From contig NZ_CP142396.1 in assembly GCF_035934735.1 (NCBI RefSeq), positions 1,426,001 to 1,490,000 of the forward strand: a DNA stretch of 64,000 nucleotides, read 5' to 3'. The stretch comes from Sedimentibacter sp. MB31-C6. GTDB lineage: Bacteria > Bacillota > Clostridia > Tissierellales > Sedimentibacteraceae. Shown here piece by piece: positions 9,789-17,676 of this stretch. The position numbers were made by a program, and so were the translations under genes. The notes beneath the pieces were generated by a model. The model was not told where the DNA came from. It searched no databases and saw only the letters and a list, made by a program, of their open reading frames with translations. Position 1 is the first letter of the stretch. Each line of letters opens with the position of its first letter.

Positions 9789-10716
9789 AAAAGATGTACT
9801 ATTGGAAGTAAAGAGTTTAAGAGTAGAATTTGGTAAGAAAAATAAAAAATTTGTAGCAGTAAATGATGTAAGTTTCAATATTTACAAAGGAGAAACCTTT
9901 GGACTTGTAGGAGAATCCGGTTCAGGTAAAACTACAATAGGTAGAGCCATCATAAGAATTAATCCGGCATCAAGTGGAGAAATAATTTATGATAAAAAAA
10001 GGATTAGTGGTAAGATAGATCCTGAATTTGACAAAGAGCTTACGAGGAAAATGCAAATGATTTTTCAAGATCCTATGGCTTCATTAAATGAAAGAGCTAA
10101 GGTTGATTATATAGTATCAGAGGGATTGTATAATTTAAACAATTATGGTTCTGAGGAAAACAGAAAAAAGAAAGTAGAAGAAGCATTATTAGATGTTGGA
10201 TTACTTCCAGAATTTGCAAGTCGTTTCCCTCACGAGTTCTCTGGAGGTCAGAGACAACGTATAGGTATAGCTAGAGCATTGGTAATGGAACCTGAATTAA
10301 TTATAGCAGATGAGCCTATTTCAGCTTTAGATGTATCAATACGTGCTCAAGTAATAAATCTTTTATCAAAGCTACAGAAACAAAGAGGTTTAACTTACTT
10401 GTTTATTGCACATGATTTATCTGTAGTACGGTTTATATCAGATAGGATAGCAGTAATACACAAGGGTAGAATTGTAGAACTTGCAGAAACAGAATTATTA
10501 TTTGCTAATCCACTTCATCCGTATACAAAGTCACTGCTATCGGCAATACCAACACCTAATCCAAGGTTAGAAAAAAATAAGAAAGTTAATATATATGATA
10601 CAAGTTGCCATTTTGATTATGATAATAACCCACCAATATGGGTTGAAATAGAACCTGAACATTTTATTTTAGCAAATGATAGAGAGTTAGAAGAATACAA
10701 AAAACAACTTCAGTAA
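9778..10716 (+). CDS. oppF: Oligopeptide ABC transporter ATPase (AmiF/OppF type)
   Basis: Second ATPase, 312 residues, with [24 protein letters not shown] and [11 protein letters not shown]. The tail ([21 protein letters not shown]) matches AmiF rather than enteric OppF. The start overlaps the end of oppD and uses the RBS GGTGGTGAAG. It is the last gene of the importer; a long hairpin with a T-run follows. Confidence 0.95.
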   Translation: MQNKKDVLLEVKSLRVEFGKKNKKFVAVNDVSFNIYKGETFGLVGESGSGKTTIGRAIIRINPASSGEIIYDKKRISGKIDPEFDKELTRKMQMIFQDPMASLNERAKVDYIVSEGLYNLNNYGSEENRKKKVEEALLDVGLLPEFASRFPHEFSGGQRQRIGIARALVMEPELIIADEPISALDVSIRAQVINLLSKLQKQRGLTYLFIAHDLSVVRFISDRIAVIHKGRIVELAETELLFANPLHPYTKSLLSAIPTPNPRLEKNKKVNIYDTSCHFDYDNNPPIWVEIEPEHFILANDRELEEYKKQLQ

Positions 10717-10736
10717 AAATGATATATGATTAAAAT

Positions 10737-10805
10737 ACAGTATAAATTATTATATTGTAGACAAAGTAAAGTTTGGCTATATATAATAGTTTGTACTGTT
10801 TTTTT
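10737..10805 (+). terminator. Putative terminator of the opp operon
   Basis: ACAGTA (10737-10742) pairs with TACTGT (10794-10799) and ATTATAT (10749-10755) with ATATAAT (10781-10787), followed by seven T. The stem is interrupted and AT-rich, so the call rests mainly on its position and U-tract. Confidence 0.5.
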
Positions 10806-10816
10806 GAAAATGTATA

Positions 10817-10845
10817 TTGACAGTTAGTGTATTATGATATATAAT
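10817..10845 (+). promoter_or_regulatory. Consensus sigma-A promoter of the YtrA-like operon
   Basis: TTGACA (10817-10822), exactly 17 bp, TATAAT (10840-10845): a perfect consensus promoter. Such strength fits a gene set kept off by a repressor. The -10 box lies inside the first operator repeat. Confidence 0.93.
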
Positions 10846-10874
10846 ACAGTCACTGTATTAAGCGTACTAATACA
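10828..10874. promoter_or_regulatory. Two tandem operator repeats, likely bound by the downstream GntR/YtrA protein
   Basis: TGTATTA-N7-TAATACA occurs twice: 10828-10848 and 10854-10874, with starts 26 bp apart. In the wider form the sites read AGTGTA-N13-TACAGT and ACTGTA-N13-TACACA, each one or two bases from the AGTGTA-N13-TACACT repeat that I recall for Bacillus YtrA. The first copy covers the -10 box and spacer, and the second sits just downstream of the expected start of transcription. Binding is inference. Confidence 0.8.
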
Positions 10875-10899
10875 CATTATAATTATAACGGAGAAATTT

Positions 10900-11442
10900 A
10901 TGAAAGAAATTAATATAGTTTTAACACAAACAAATACTTTAGTTTCAAAAACATTAAAAGCATTTTCAAAAAAGCCTTATAATCACATATCAATATCCTT
11001 TACAGAGGATTGTACAGATATGTATAGTTTTGGCAGGAAGATAACTTGGTTACCATTACCAGGAGGATTTGTTAGAGAAAATATAAATCACGGTATATTT
11101 AAATTATATCCAGAAACAAAATGTAAAATATATAAACTTGAAGTAACTGATAGTGAGTACAATATTATTAAGAGGCGGTTAGAGAAGTTTATTAATTCAC
11201 CTGAAAGATTTAAATACAGTATATTAAATTTGGTTTTAATGTATTTCAATATACCTTTGAAAAGGGATTATTATTATGTTTGTTCTAGCTTTGTTACATA
11301 CTTATTATGGGGAATAATACCTTTTAATAAAGAAATTACATTAGTAGTACCTGATGATTATAATACTTTAGAGTTAGAAACGATATATGAAGGTCCATTG
11401 TTTGAATATGTGAATAAAAAAATTGCTTACAGCCATTTTTGA
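10900..11442 (+). CDS. Permuted papain-like (NlpC/P60 or YiiX-like) cysteine hydrolase
   Basis: A 180-residue protein. I do not recognise a named gene. The order of likely catalytic residues is permuted relative to papain: His29 in PYNHISIS comes first and Cys128 in YYVCSSFVTYLL second, as in permuted NlpC/P60 (YiiX/YebB-like) enzymes that act on acyl, amide or peptide bonds. There is no signal peptide or membrane segment, so it probably works in the cytosol or at the inner membrane face. The start is ATG at 10900 after CGGAG; an earlier ATG at 10834 lies inside the promoter and cannot be used. It is the first gene of the GntR/ABC operon. Confidence 0.7.
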   Translation: MKEINIVLTQTNTLVSKTLKAFSKKPYNHISISFTEDCTDMYSFGRKITWLPLPGGFVRENINHGIFKLYPETKCKIYKLEVTDSEYNIIKRRLEKFINSPERFKYSILNLVLMYFNIPLKRDYYYVCSSFVTYLLWGIIPFNKEITLVVPDDYNTLELETIYEGPLFEYVNKKIAYSHF

Positions 11443-11456
11443 TAGGAGGTGCAAAT

Positions 11457-11828
11457 TTGGTAAATATTGATTATAATAGCTCAAAGGCAATACATGAACA
11501 AATTTATGAAGAATTTGCAAGGTTAATATTATCAAGAGCTCTAAAACCTGATGAGAAGTTACCATCAGTACGTGAGTTAGCTTCATTAATAAAAGTTAAT
11601 CCTAATACAATACAAAAGGCATTCAAGAATTTAGAAACTGATAACTATATTTATTCTGTGAAGGGCATTGGAAGTTTTGTTAAGAGTGCTGATGAATTAA
11701 GGATGCTACATATTAAAAAGTTAAAGATTAAGCTTGCAAAGGCAATTAAATCTTTAAAAGAACTTGGGTTGAGTGATCATGATTTAACCGAAATATTTAA
11801 AAATATTCTTAATGGTAGCAATAGTTAG
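11457..11828 (+). CDS. GntR-family transcriptional regulator, YtrA subfamily
   Basis: A 123-residue protein: an N-terminal winged helix (AIHEQIYEEFARLI, LPSVRELASLIKVNPNTIQKAFKNLE, then the wing IYSVKGIGSFV) plus a short helical dimerisation tail, the YtrA layout with no ligand domain. The likely start is TTG at 11457, seven bases after AGGAGGT; an in-frame TTG at 11439 lies upstream of that RBS. It sits between the hydrolase and an ABC ATPase gene. Known YtrA relatives repress their own ABC operons and are relieved by cell-wall-active compounds; the same is inferred here. Confidence 0.93.
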   Translation: MVNIDYNSSKAIHEQIYEEFARLILSRALKPDEKLPSVRELASLIKVNPNTIQKAFKNLETDNYIYSVKGIGSFVKSADELRMLHIKKLKIKLAKAIKSLKELGLSDHDLTEIFKNILNGSNS

Positions 11829-11836
11829 GAGGTTAT

Positions 11837-12739
11837 ATGTTAAAAATAAATGATTTAAATAAGAATTTTGGCGATTTTCAAGTTTTGTATAATATAAATT
11901 TAAATGCAGATAAAGGTCAAATATATGGATTAGTAGGTTCAAATGGCTGCGGCAAAACAACTTTACTAAAACACATAATGAATATATATAAACAAGATAA
12001 AGGTAATGTTTATATTAATGATGAAATAGTAGAAGAGAATTCAGGTGTAATAAAAGATTTTTATTATGTACAGGATAATTTATTTTTTCCATATCAATAT
12101 ACTTTAGAAAAGCTATTTCAATATGAAAAATTAATGTATGAAAATATATCTAGAGAAAAATTTGAAGAGCTTATAAAATTTTTTAATATTGATAAAAATA
12201 AAAATTTAAATAAAATGTCCAAAGGACAAAAAAAACAAGCGGCTTTTGTATTAGCTATATCAACTCAACCAAAAGTTCTACTTCTTGATGAAATAGTAGA
12301 TGGGTTAGATGCAGTTATTAAAAGAAAATTTTGGGATGTTTTAATTCAAGAAGTTATGGAAAATGAAATGATAGTTATTATTTCTTCTCATGATTTAAAG
12401 GAACTTGACAATATTTGCGATAGAGTAGGCATAATGCATGAAGGTAAAATTTTAAAAGAAGAAAGTTTAGAAAAAATGAAGGAAGAAATAAAAAGAGTTC
12501 AGTTTGCTGTAGATGGGGAATTTAACACTAATGAATTAAAAGATTTTAATATTATAAAAACAGTGAAAATTGGAAGTGTTTATATTTGTGTATTAACAGG
12601 CAGTATAGAAGAATTTAAAAAATTTTTAGAAAGTAAATATAAACTTTTATTATTTGACAAACTTTCAATGAGTCTTGAAGAAATATTTATTACAGAGCTA
12701 GGAGGGGTAGGATATGGAACAGAAATTAAAGAAAAGTAA
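11837..12739 (+). CDS. ABC transporter ATP-binding protein (YtrB-like)
   Basis: A 300-residue ATPase with Walker A GSNGCGKTT, signature MSKGQKKQ, Walker B VLLLDEIVDGLD and the H-loop SSHDLKEL. The signature begins MSKGQ rather than LSGGQ, as in the YtrB/BcrA-like exporters paired with YtrA regulators. It starts 8 bp after the regulator gene (RBS AGGAGG) and its end overlaps the membrane-protein gene by 26 bp, so the two proteins are almost surely one transporter. The substrate is unknown. Confidence 0.93.
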   Translation: MLKINDLNKNFGDFQVLYNINLNADKGQIYGLVGSNGCGKTTLLKHIMNIYKQDKGNVYINDEIVEENSGVIKDFYYVQDNLFFPYQYTLEKLFQYEKLMYENISREKFEELIKFFNIDKNKNLNKMSKGQKKQAAFVLAISTQPKVLLLDEIVDGLDAVIKRKFWDVLIQEVMENEMIVIISSHDLKELDNICDRVGIMHEGKILKEESLEKMKEEIKRVQFAVDGEFNTNELKDFNIIKTVKIGSVYICVLTGSIEEFKKFLESKYKLLLFDKLSMSLEEIFITELGGVGYGTEIKEK

Positions 12740-14459
12740 TTTTATACCACTTCTTATAAATTCAATTAAGGGCAAGAAAAATTGGTATTTATTATCAACT
12801 GTTATAATATTTGTAACAACACTATTAATACCTTATATCTTAAAATTTGATGAAGAATTTTTTATAATGTTTGGAATTGTAGAAACATTTATAATAGTAT
12901 TTGTAAATTGTATGATTGACAACAGTTTTCTTCATAGTGATGCTAAACTTTCGTATTATAAATCAAAGCCAGTAACATTAAAAAAACAAATTGAAGTTCA
13001 AATTATATCAAATTTAGTGTTTACAGCTTTTCTAATAATTTTGTTGACTATTTCTATCGTTTTTCAAGGACTAGATTTCAGAATTTTTGAATCTTTTAAA
13101 TTTGTAATTCCTTGGCTTACGGTAGGTATATTTTTAGCTTCTCTGTCTTCTATATTAACAGGAAATACTATTATGGCAGGTGCTATGACTGTATTTAACT
13201 TTGCTTTACCTGCAATAATATATTTGATAATTAATTTTGTTTTCTCAATACTTGAAAACATAGTAATAGGATTTAGTGCAAATGTTCTTATGGAATACTT
13301 TGTAAATACAATTTATAAGCTAGAATACATATACTTTTTCAAGTATGTAGATGAGTCTGTTGATGTAATTTATGTATTGATATTAGGATGCATATTATTA
13401 TTAATTACTTTAATTATGAATAAGTGTATAAAAAATAGAAAAAATGAAAACACAGGAAACTTTATAGTATTTGATGGTTATAAGTATTTTGTTTCAGTAT
13501 TAGCAAGTTTAATTATGCCTGCAGCATTTTCATTTATGTCTTATAGAAACAGTATATTAAATAAAGTTATAGTTTCAATGATTTTAGCTATGCTTACATA
13601 TTATATTATAATTGCAGTTATAGAAAAATCATTTAGAATTTCAAAATTATCAATAAGGGTATTTGCAATAAGTATGGCTGGCTTTATAGCATTGACTGGT
13701 AGTACAATTGCCATAGCTAATAAATATAAAAATGTTGTTCCGAATTCGGAAGATGTTGAAATGGCTTGTGTAGGTTCTTCATCTTGGATATTAAATAGAG
13801 TTAATCAAAGTTTAAACGATGATAATGTTTTAGACCAAGAAACGCTTTTAAAGTTACAAAGAGAAAACGGAATAACTCTATTTACTGAAACAGAGAATAT
13901 AGAAAATATAGCTGAGTTGCAGAATGAACTTATTAACAATCAAAGCTATTATTTTGATGATTATTACTATCGTAGTAATATTGTAATAATTTATTGGATG
14001 AGCGATGGAAGTTATTTAATTCGAGATTATAATATTGATGGAATTTCAGAAGATAATTCCATAAATTTAAAAAAGGATGAAATTGCTAATAGGATTATTA
14101 CATCTCAGGAATTTAAAGAAAAACAATACTATTATCTGTATGATGAAAATTATTATAGTGAAAGAAATATATACTGTAATTTAAGAGATGCTAGAAATTA
14201 TGAAATGATGGAAGTTAAGATTGATTTAGGTGAAATTCGTGATTCGTTGACAAATGATATGGACATCCTAATGACGAAAAAAGATAAGACCTTTGAAGGA
14301 TTATTATATGGGAATTATTTTCATTCTTTTGAGAAAAAAGATAATGATGAAGGATATATTTTAGATATATTTGATATTACAGATGAAGAAAGAACAATAG
14401 ATACTATATATATTAATAAAGAATTTAAAAATACAATAGAGCTTTTAGATTTATATTAA
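12714..14459 (+). CDS. ABC transporter membrane protein with a large C-terminal soluble domain
   Basis: A 581-residue protein. The first ~340 residues contain around ten hydrophobic segments resembling ABC-2-type permeases. The remaining ~240 residues, after a last helix near TGSTIAIANKY, are hydrophilic, acidic and tyrosine-rich and would lie outside the membrane. It overlaps its ATPase gene by 26 bp and has the RBS GGAGGGG. A role in exporting, or sensing and detoxifying, envelope-active compounds is inferred only from the YtrA-type operon. Confidence 0.8.
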   Translation: MEQKLKKSNFIPLLINSIKGKKNWYLLSTVIIFVTTLLIPYILKFDEEFFIMFGIVETFIIVFVNCMIDNSFLHSDAKLSYYKSKPVTLKKQIEVQIISNLVFTAFLIILLTISIVFQGLDFRIFESFKFVIPWLTVGIFLASLSSILTGNTIMAGAMTVFNFALPAIIYLIINFVFSILENIVIGFSANVLMEYFVNTIYKLEYIYFFKYVDESVDVIYVLILGCILLLITLIMNKCIKNRKNENTGNFIVFDGYKYFVSVLASLIMPAAFSFMSYRNSILNKVIVSMILAMLTYYIIIAVIEKSFRISKLSIRVFAISMAGFIALTGSTIAIANKYKNVVPNSEDVEMACVGSSSWILNRVNQSLNDDNVLDQETLLKLQRENGITLFTETENIENIAELQNELINNQSYYFDDYYYRSNIVIIYWMSDGSYLIRDYNIDGISEDNSINLKKDEIANRIITSQEFKEKQYYYLYDENYYSERNIYCNLRDARNYEMMEVKIDLGEIRDSLTNDMDILMTKKDKTFEGLLYGNYFHSFEKKDNDEGYILDIFDITDEERTIDTIYINKEFKNTIELLDLY

Positions 14460-14464
14460 ATTAT

Positions 14465-14503
14465 AAAAATGGGGAGCATGATGAATGTGCTCCCTACATT
14501 TTT
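14465..14503. terminator. Terminator between convergent genes; hairpin related to the dispersed repeats
   Basis: GGGAGCA (14472-14478) pairs with TGCTCCC (14488-14494), flanked by AAAAT and ATTTTT. It ends the YtrA-like operon and may also serve the convergent SLH gene. Its GGGAGCAT...ATGTGCTCCC layout resembles the hairpin near 44350. Confidence 0.8.
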
Positions 14504-14526
14504 ATTCGATTATTTTTAATAATGAT

Positions 14527-15525
14527 TTATTGATTTCCAATTGTAATATTGTTTCCTAATTTTTGTATTATAACTTTTGAAGGCAGTTGTGAATTTTTTA
14601 TGTTAATATTATCGTGACAAATAATTTTTAATGTATTATTTTTATCTTTAACTATAATACTTCTCGCCTTTACATCTGTCATATCTATTGAATTTAAATT
14701 CTCTGCAGAAACGACTATGTCTCCTAAAACTGTAACGTTATTTATATATACACTACCTGTACCAACTGAATCTAATACATTTAAATCACCTACGACTACT
14801 GCGCCGTAGTAAGTTTCATTACTATTTGTTAAATTAAAACCTCGTTCAATATTTTCATTTTTAATTATTTCATAGATTATTTTAACTGCTTCTGCTCTGG
14901 TTACTGCTTTAGTAGGTTTATAGAGACCTTCTGGATATCCAATTATATATCCCTTATTGTATGCAGATTGGACACTTGGTTTAGCCCAATCTTGAATAGC
15001 ACTGTAATCTTTTAATAAATTAGCACCATCTCCGTCTAGGTCTCCTGTAGTTATAGCACTACTTACTACTTTTGCAGCTTCTTCTCTCGTTATAGGATTA
15101 TTTGGTCTAAAAGTATTGTTTTCATATCCACCAAAAAATCCAACAGCTACTGCTTTTTCTATTTCTTTATAATACCAATCATCCTCACTTAAATCTGAGA
15201 GATTTAATGAAACAGTATCATTATTTTTAATTGCATTATTTAATAATGTCGCAAATTCTGCTCTAGTAACAGTTCTATCAGGTTTAAATGTTTTATCTTC
15301 ATATCCTTTTACAAATCCCATTTCAATAGCTTCTTTTATCCAATTTTCAGCCCAGTGTTCATTAATATCAGATAATGAAACTATGTTAGTTGATATTGCA
15401 CCTGGCGTTGTAGTTTCCGCAGGTTCAATGTCTAGTATAGAATCTAATATATCTGCATTAGCGATTGGATTGAAAGTTATAGTAAAACAAAGTCCTAAAA
15501 CTGAAATTTTTTTAATTAAATTCAA
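14527..15525 (-). CDS. S-layer homology (SLH) domain protein
   Basis: A 332-residue secreted protein: signal peptide (about residues 1-25), three SLH repeats (roughly 50-100, 110-160 and 175-220) with the signatures ITDxxxHWA-like, GYEDKTFKPDRTVTRAEFA, GYENNTFRPNNPITREEAA and GYPEGLYKPTKAVTRAEAV, then about 110 residues rich in beta-strand turns (VVVGDLNVLDS, YINNVTVLGDI) suggestive of a short beta-helix. SLH triplets bind pyruvylated secondary wall polymers. The start is TTG at 15525, six bases after GGAGG. It is apparently monocistronic. Confidence 0.92.
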   Translation of the reverse strand: MNLIKKISVLGLCFTITFNPIANADILDSILDIEPAETTTPGAISTNIVSLSDINEHWAENWIKEAIEMGFVKGYEDKTFKPDRTVTRAEFATLLNNAIKNNDTVSLNLSDLSEDDWYYKEIEKAVAVGFFGGYENNTFRPNNPITREEAAKVVSSAITTGDLDGDGANLLKDYSAIQDWAKPSVQSAYNKGYIIGYPEGLYKPTKAVTRAEAVKIIYEIIKNENIERGFNLTNSNETYYGAVVVGDLNVLDSVGTGSVYINNVTVLGDIVVSAENLNSIDMTDVKARSIIVKDKNNTLKIICHDNINIKNSQLPSKVIIQKLGNNITIGNQ

Positions 15526-15633
15526 TGTAGTCCTCCTTTATGTATAAAAATATGGAAAATTTATATTTTCCTGTATTTCAATTATAAAGCTCTTTCATTG
15601 ATAAGTAAATAGGTAATAATAGACATAAGCATA

Positions 15634-15663
15634 TTGACTTATACAATAAAAGTAAACTATAAT
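15634..15663 (+). promoter_or_regulatory. Promoter of tadA
   Basis: TTGACT (15634-15639), an 18-bp spacer and TATAAT (15658-15663) lie 30 bp before the tadA start. Confidence 0.7.
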
Positions 15664-15692
15664 ATAATAAATAAAACAATTTAAGGATAATT

Positions 15693-16157
15693 ATGGATGA
15701 AAAATTTATGTCAGAAGCTTTAATAGAAGCATATAAAGCTTCTGAGCTTAAAGAAGTGCCAATAGGTGCAATAATAGTAAAAGATGGGAAAATAGTTGGA
15801 AGAGGGTATAATCAAAAAGAAACTTTAAAAGATGCAACATTACATGCTGAAATTTCTGCTATTAAGGATGCCTGTAGGAATTTAGGGGGTTGGAGGTTGC
15901 CTGGATGTTCAATGTATGTAACATTAGAACCTTGTCCAATGTGTGCAGGTGCACTGATTAATGCCCGAGTAGAAAAGCTTATAATAGGTGCTAGAGATTT
16001 TAAAAGTGGGGCATGTGGTTCTATATTAAATATTGTCCAAATGGATGAACTAAACCATAATATAGATGTTAAATTTGGAGTGTTAGAAGAAGAGTGTTCA
16101 AAGGTTTTAAAAGATTTTTTTAAAGAATTAAGGGAATGCAAAAAATTTGAAATATAG
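15693..16157 (+). CDS. tadA: tRNA-specific adenosine deaminase
   Basis: Zinc enzyme that converts the wobble adenosine of tRNA-Arg(ACG) to inosine. The 154 residues show the deaminase signatures His51-Ala-Glu53 and Pro80-Cys81-x-x-Cys84 (EPCPMCAGAL), with the following ARVEKLIIGARD typical of TadA. The RBS is AAGGA. It is 8 bp from the racemase gene, an unusual but probably only co-transcribed partner. Confidence 0.93.
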   Translation: MDEKFMSEALIEAYKASELKEVPIGAIIVKDGKIVGRGYNQKETLKDATLHAEISAIKDACRNLGGWRLPGCSMYVTLEPCPMCAGALINARVEKLIIGARDFKSGACGSILNIVQMDELNHNIDVKFGVLEEECSKVLKDFFKELRECKKFEI

Positions 16158-16165
16158 GAGGAAAC

Positions 16166-17257
16166 ATGAACAAATATCCAACACTTGAAGTTAATTTAAA
16201 AAAAATGTACAACAACACAAAACGAGTTACAGAAGTATGCAATGAACAAGGAATAAAGATAGCAGGAATAATAAAGGGATTTGGTGGTATTACAGAAGCA
16301 GCATTAGAAATGGCTAAGGGAGGTTGTTCTCAGTTAGGTAGCTCAAGGATTGAGCAATTAAAAATATTAAAAGAATTAAATATTAAAATACCACTACTCC
16401 TTGTAAGAATACCTATGGAATGTGAATTAGAAGATGTAGTTAAATACAGTGATATGTGTCTTATTTCCGAGAGGGAAACTATGACAAAGTTAAATAAAGA
16501 GGCAGAAAAGCAAAATAAAATATATAAAGTTATATTAATGTATGATTTAGGGGATTTAAGGGAAGGGGTTTTCACAAGAGAAGAATTAATAGATTTTTCT
16601 CTTTACGTTGAAAATGAATTAAAATATATACAACTTGAAGGTATAGGGACTAATTTAAGTTGCTATGGATCAATTGCTCCTACCTCAGAGAATTTAGGAG
16701 AACTATGTACAACAGCTGAGCTTATAGAAAATAAGTTGAAACGTAATCTTAATATTATATCGGGAGGGGGTACAACAACACTTCCACTTCTAGTACGAGG
16801 AGAAGTACCTAAGAAAATAAATCATTTACGTATTGGAGAAGGAATTAATAATACTCAAGACTTACCATTATATTGGGATACTAGTATTGAAGGCCTTGAC
16901 CCAGACACTTTTATTTTAAAGGCACAAATCATCGAAATTAATGATAAACCTACTTATCCTATTGGACAGCTTATGGTTAATGCTTTTGGTGAATACGGAA
17001 AGTATGAAGATAGGGGAATTAGAAAAAGAGCAATTGTTGCTTTAGGAAATCAAGATGTTGGAGATTCATCAAAGTTAGTTCCAAAGGATAAAAACATCGA
17101 AGTGTTAGGAGCAAGTAGTGATCATACTATATTGGATATTGAAGATAGCAAAGTTCAATATAAACTTGGGGATATAATAGAATTTAATGTTTTATATCAG
17201 GCAATGTTGTTTTCGTCATTATCTGAATATGTTCATAAGAAAATAGTAAAAGATTAA
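16166..17257 (+). CDS. PLP-dependent amino acid racemase, ornithine racemase-like
   Basis: Fold-III alanine-racemase-family enzyme of 363 residues. The PLP lysine is expected at Lys37 in GIIKGFGG. The family features LGSSRIEQLK, MYDLGDLREG, NLSCYGSIAP and ISGGGTTT match the ornithine racemase (Orr) group described from amino-acid-fermenting clostridia rather than ordinary Alr. A true alanine racemase is also present in this window at 41.5-42.6 kb. The start ATG follows AGGAGG. D-ornithine formation would feed ornithine fermentation, but the downstream ornithine aminomutase genes are not in view, so the substrate is inference. Confidence 0.85.
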   Translation: MNKYPTLEVNLKKMYNNTKRVTEVCNEQGIKIAGIIKGFGGITEAALEMAKGGCSQLGSSRIEQLKILKELNIKIPLLLVRIPMECELEDVVKYSDMCLISERETMTKLNKEAEKQNKIYKVILMYDLGDLREGVFTREELIDFSLYVENELKYIQLEGIGTNLSCYGSIAPTSENLGELCTTAELIENKLKRNLNIISGGGTTTLPLLVRGEVPKKINHLRIGEGINNTQDLPLYWDTSIEGLDPDTFILKAQIIEINDKPTYPIGQLMVNAFGEYGKYEDRGIRKRAIVALGNQDVGDSSKLVPKDKNIEVLGASSDHTILDIEDSKVQYKLGDIIEFNVLYQAMLFSSLSEYVHKKIVKD

Positions 17258-17268
17258 TTATATTGAAA

Positions 17269-17324
17269 AATGTATGTAATTCTGCGTTTTAATAAAAAGT
17301 ACAATTATCAGAATTACATACATT
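17269..17324. terminator. Long hairpin between convergent genes
   Basis: AATGTATGTAATTCTG (17269-17284) pairs perfectly with CAGAATTACATACATT (17309-17324), a 16-bp stem with a 24-base AT-rich loop. It lies between the convergent racemase and small-protein genes and probably terminates both. Confidence 0.65.
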
Positions 17325-17333
17325 ATTATAAGT

Positions 17334-17675
17334 TCATTTATATCTTATTAATGTTATCTCTAAAGAAGGACAATTATATTCAACTGTTGCTTCATCTACC
17401 ATCATTCCAATTAAATTAATTTCTTCTCCGTCAATATCATTTCCAGCAAGTTGCCAATAGTATTCTTCCATTTCTCTTTGTCTTTGAACATTTAGGAGTT
17501 CCTTCATTTCTTCGATTTTTTCATAATTACAATCTATTTGTTCAGCATATACATTTATTATAAACTTACCTTTTTTTTCTTCTATAGAAAAATTGGTTTT
17601 TTTTGCAGAACGAGATAAATAGAAATCTATCATGACATCTACTATTCGAGAAATTTTTTGAATTTCATATTTCAT
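17334..17675 (-). CDS. Small conserved-looking protein of unknown function, partner of the DUF1576 gene
   Basis: A 113-residue soluble protein that I do not recognise. It is charged and probably alpha/beta, with a basic N-terminal helix (IQKISRIVDVMIDFYLSRSAKK), a strand-rich centre and a helical QRQREMEEYYWQLAG segment. The start is ATG at 17675, seven bases after AAGGAG; that RBS overlaps the end of the upstream DUF1576 gene, so the two are translationally coupled. Confidence 0.7.
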   Translation of the reverse strand: MKYEIQKISRIVDVMIDFYLSRSAKKTNFSIEEKKGKFIINVYAEQIDCNYEKIEEMKELLNVQRQREMEEYYWQLAGNDIDGEEINLIGMMVDEATVEYNCPSLEITLIRYK

Positions 17676-17676
17676 T

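Noticed and set aside
10834-10899. N-terminal extension of the permuted papain-like protein from an ATG at 10834.
   Set aside because: This ATG lies between the -35 and the start of transcription of a consensus promoter; ATG 10900 has a good RBS.
15812-16141. Antisense frame inside tadA.
   Set aside because: Overlaps the catalytic part of tadA and has no own signals.
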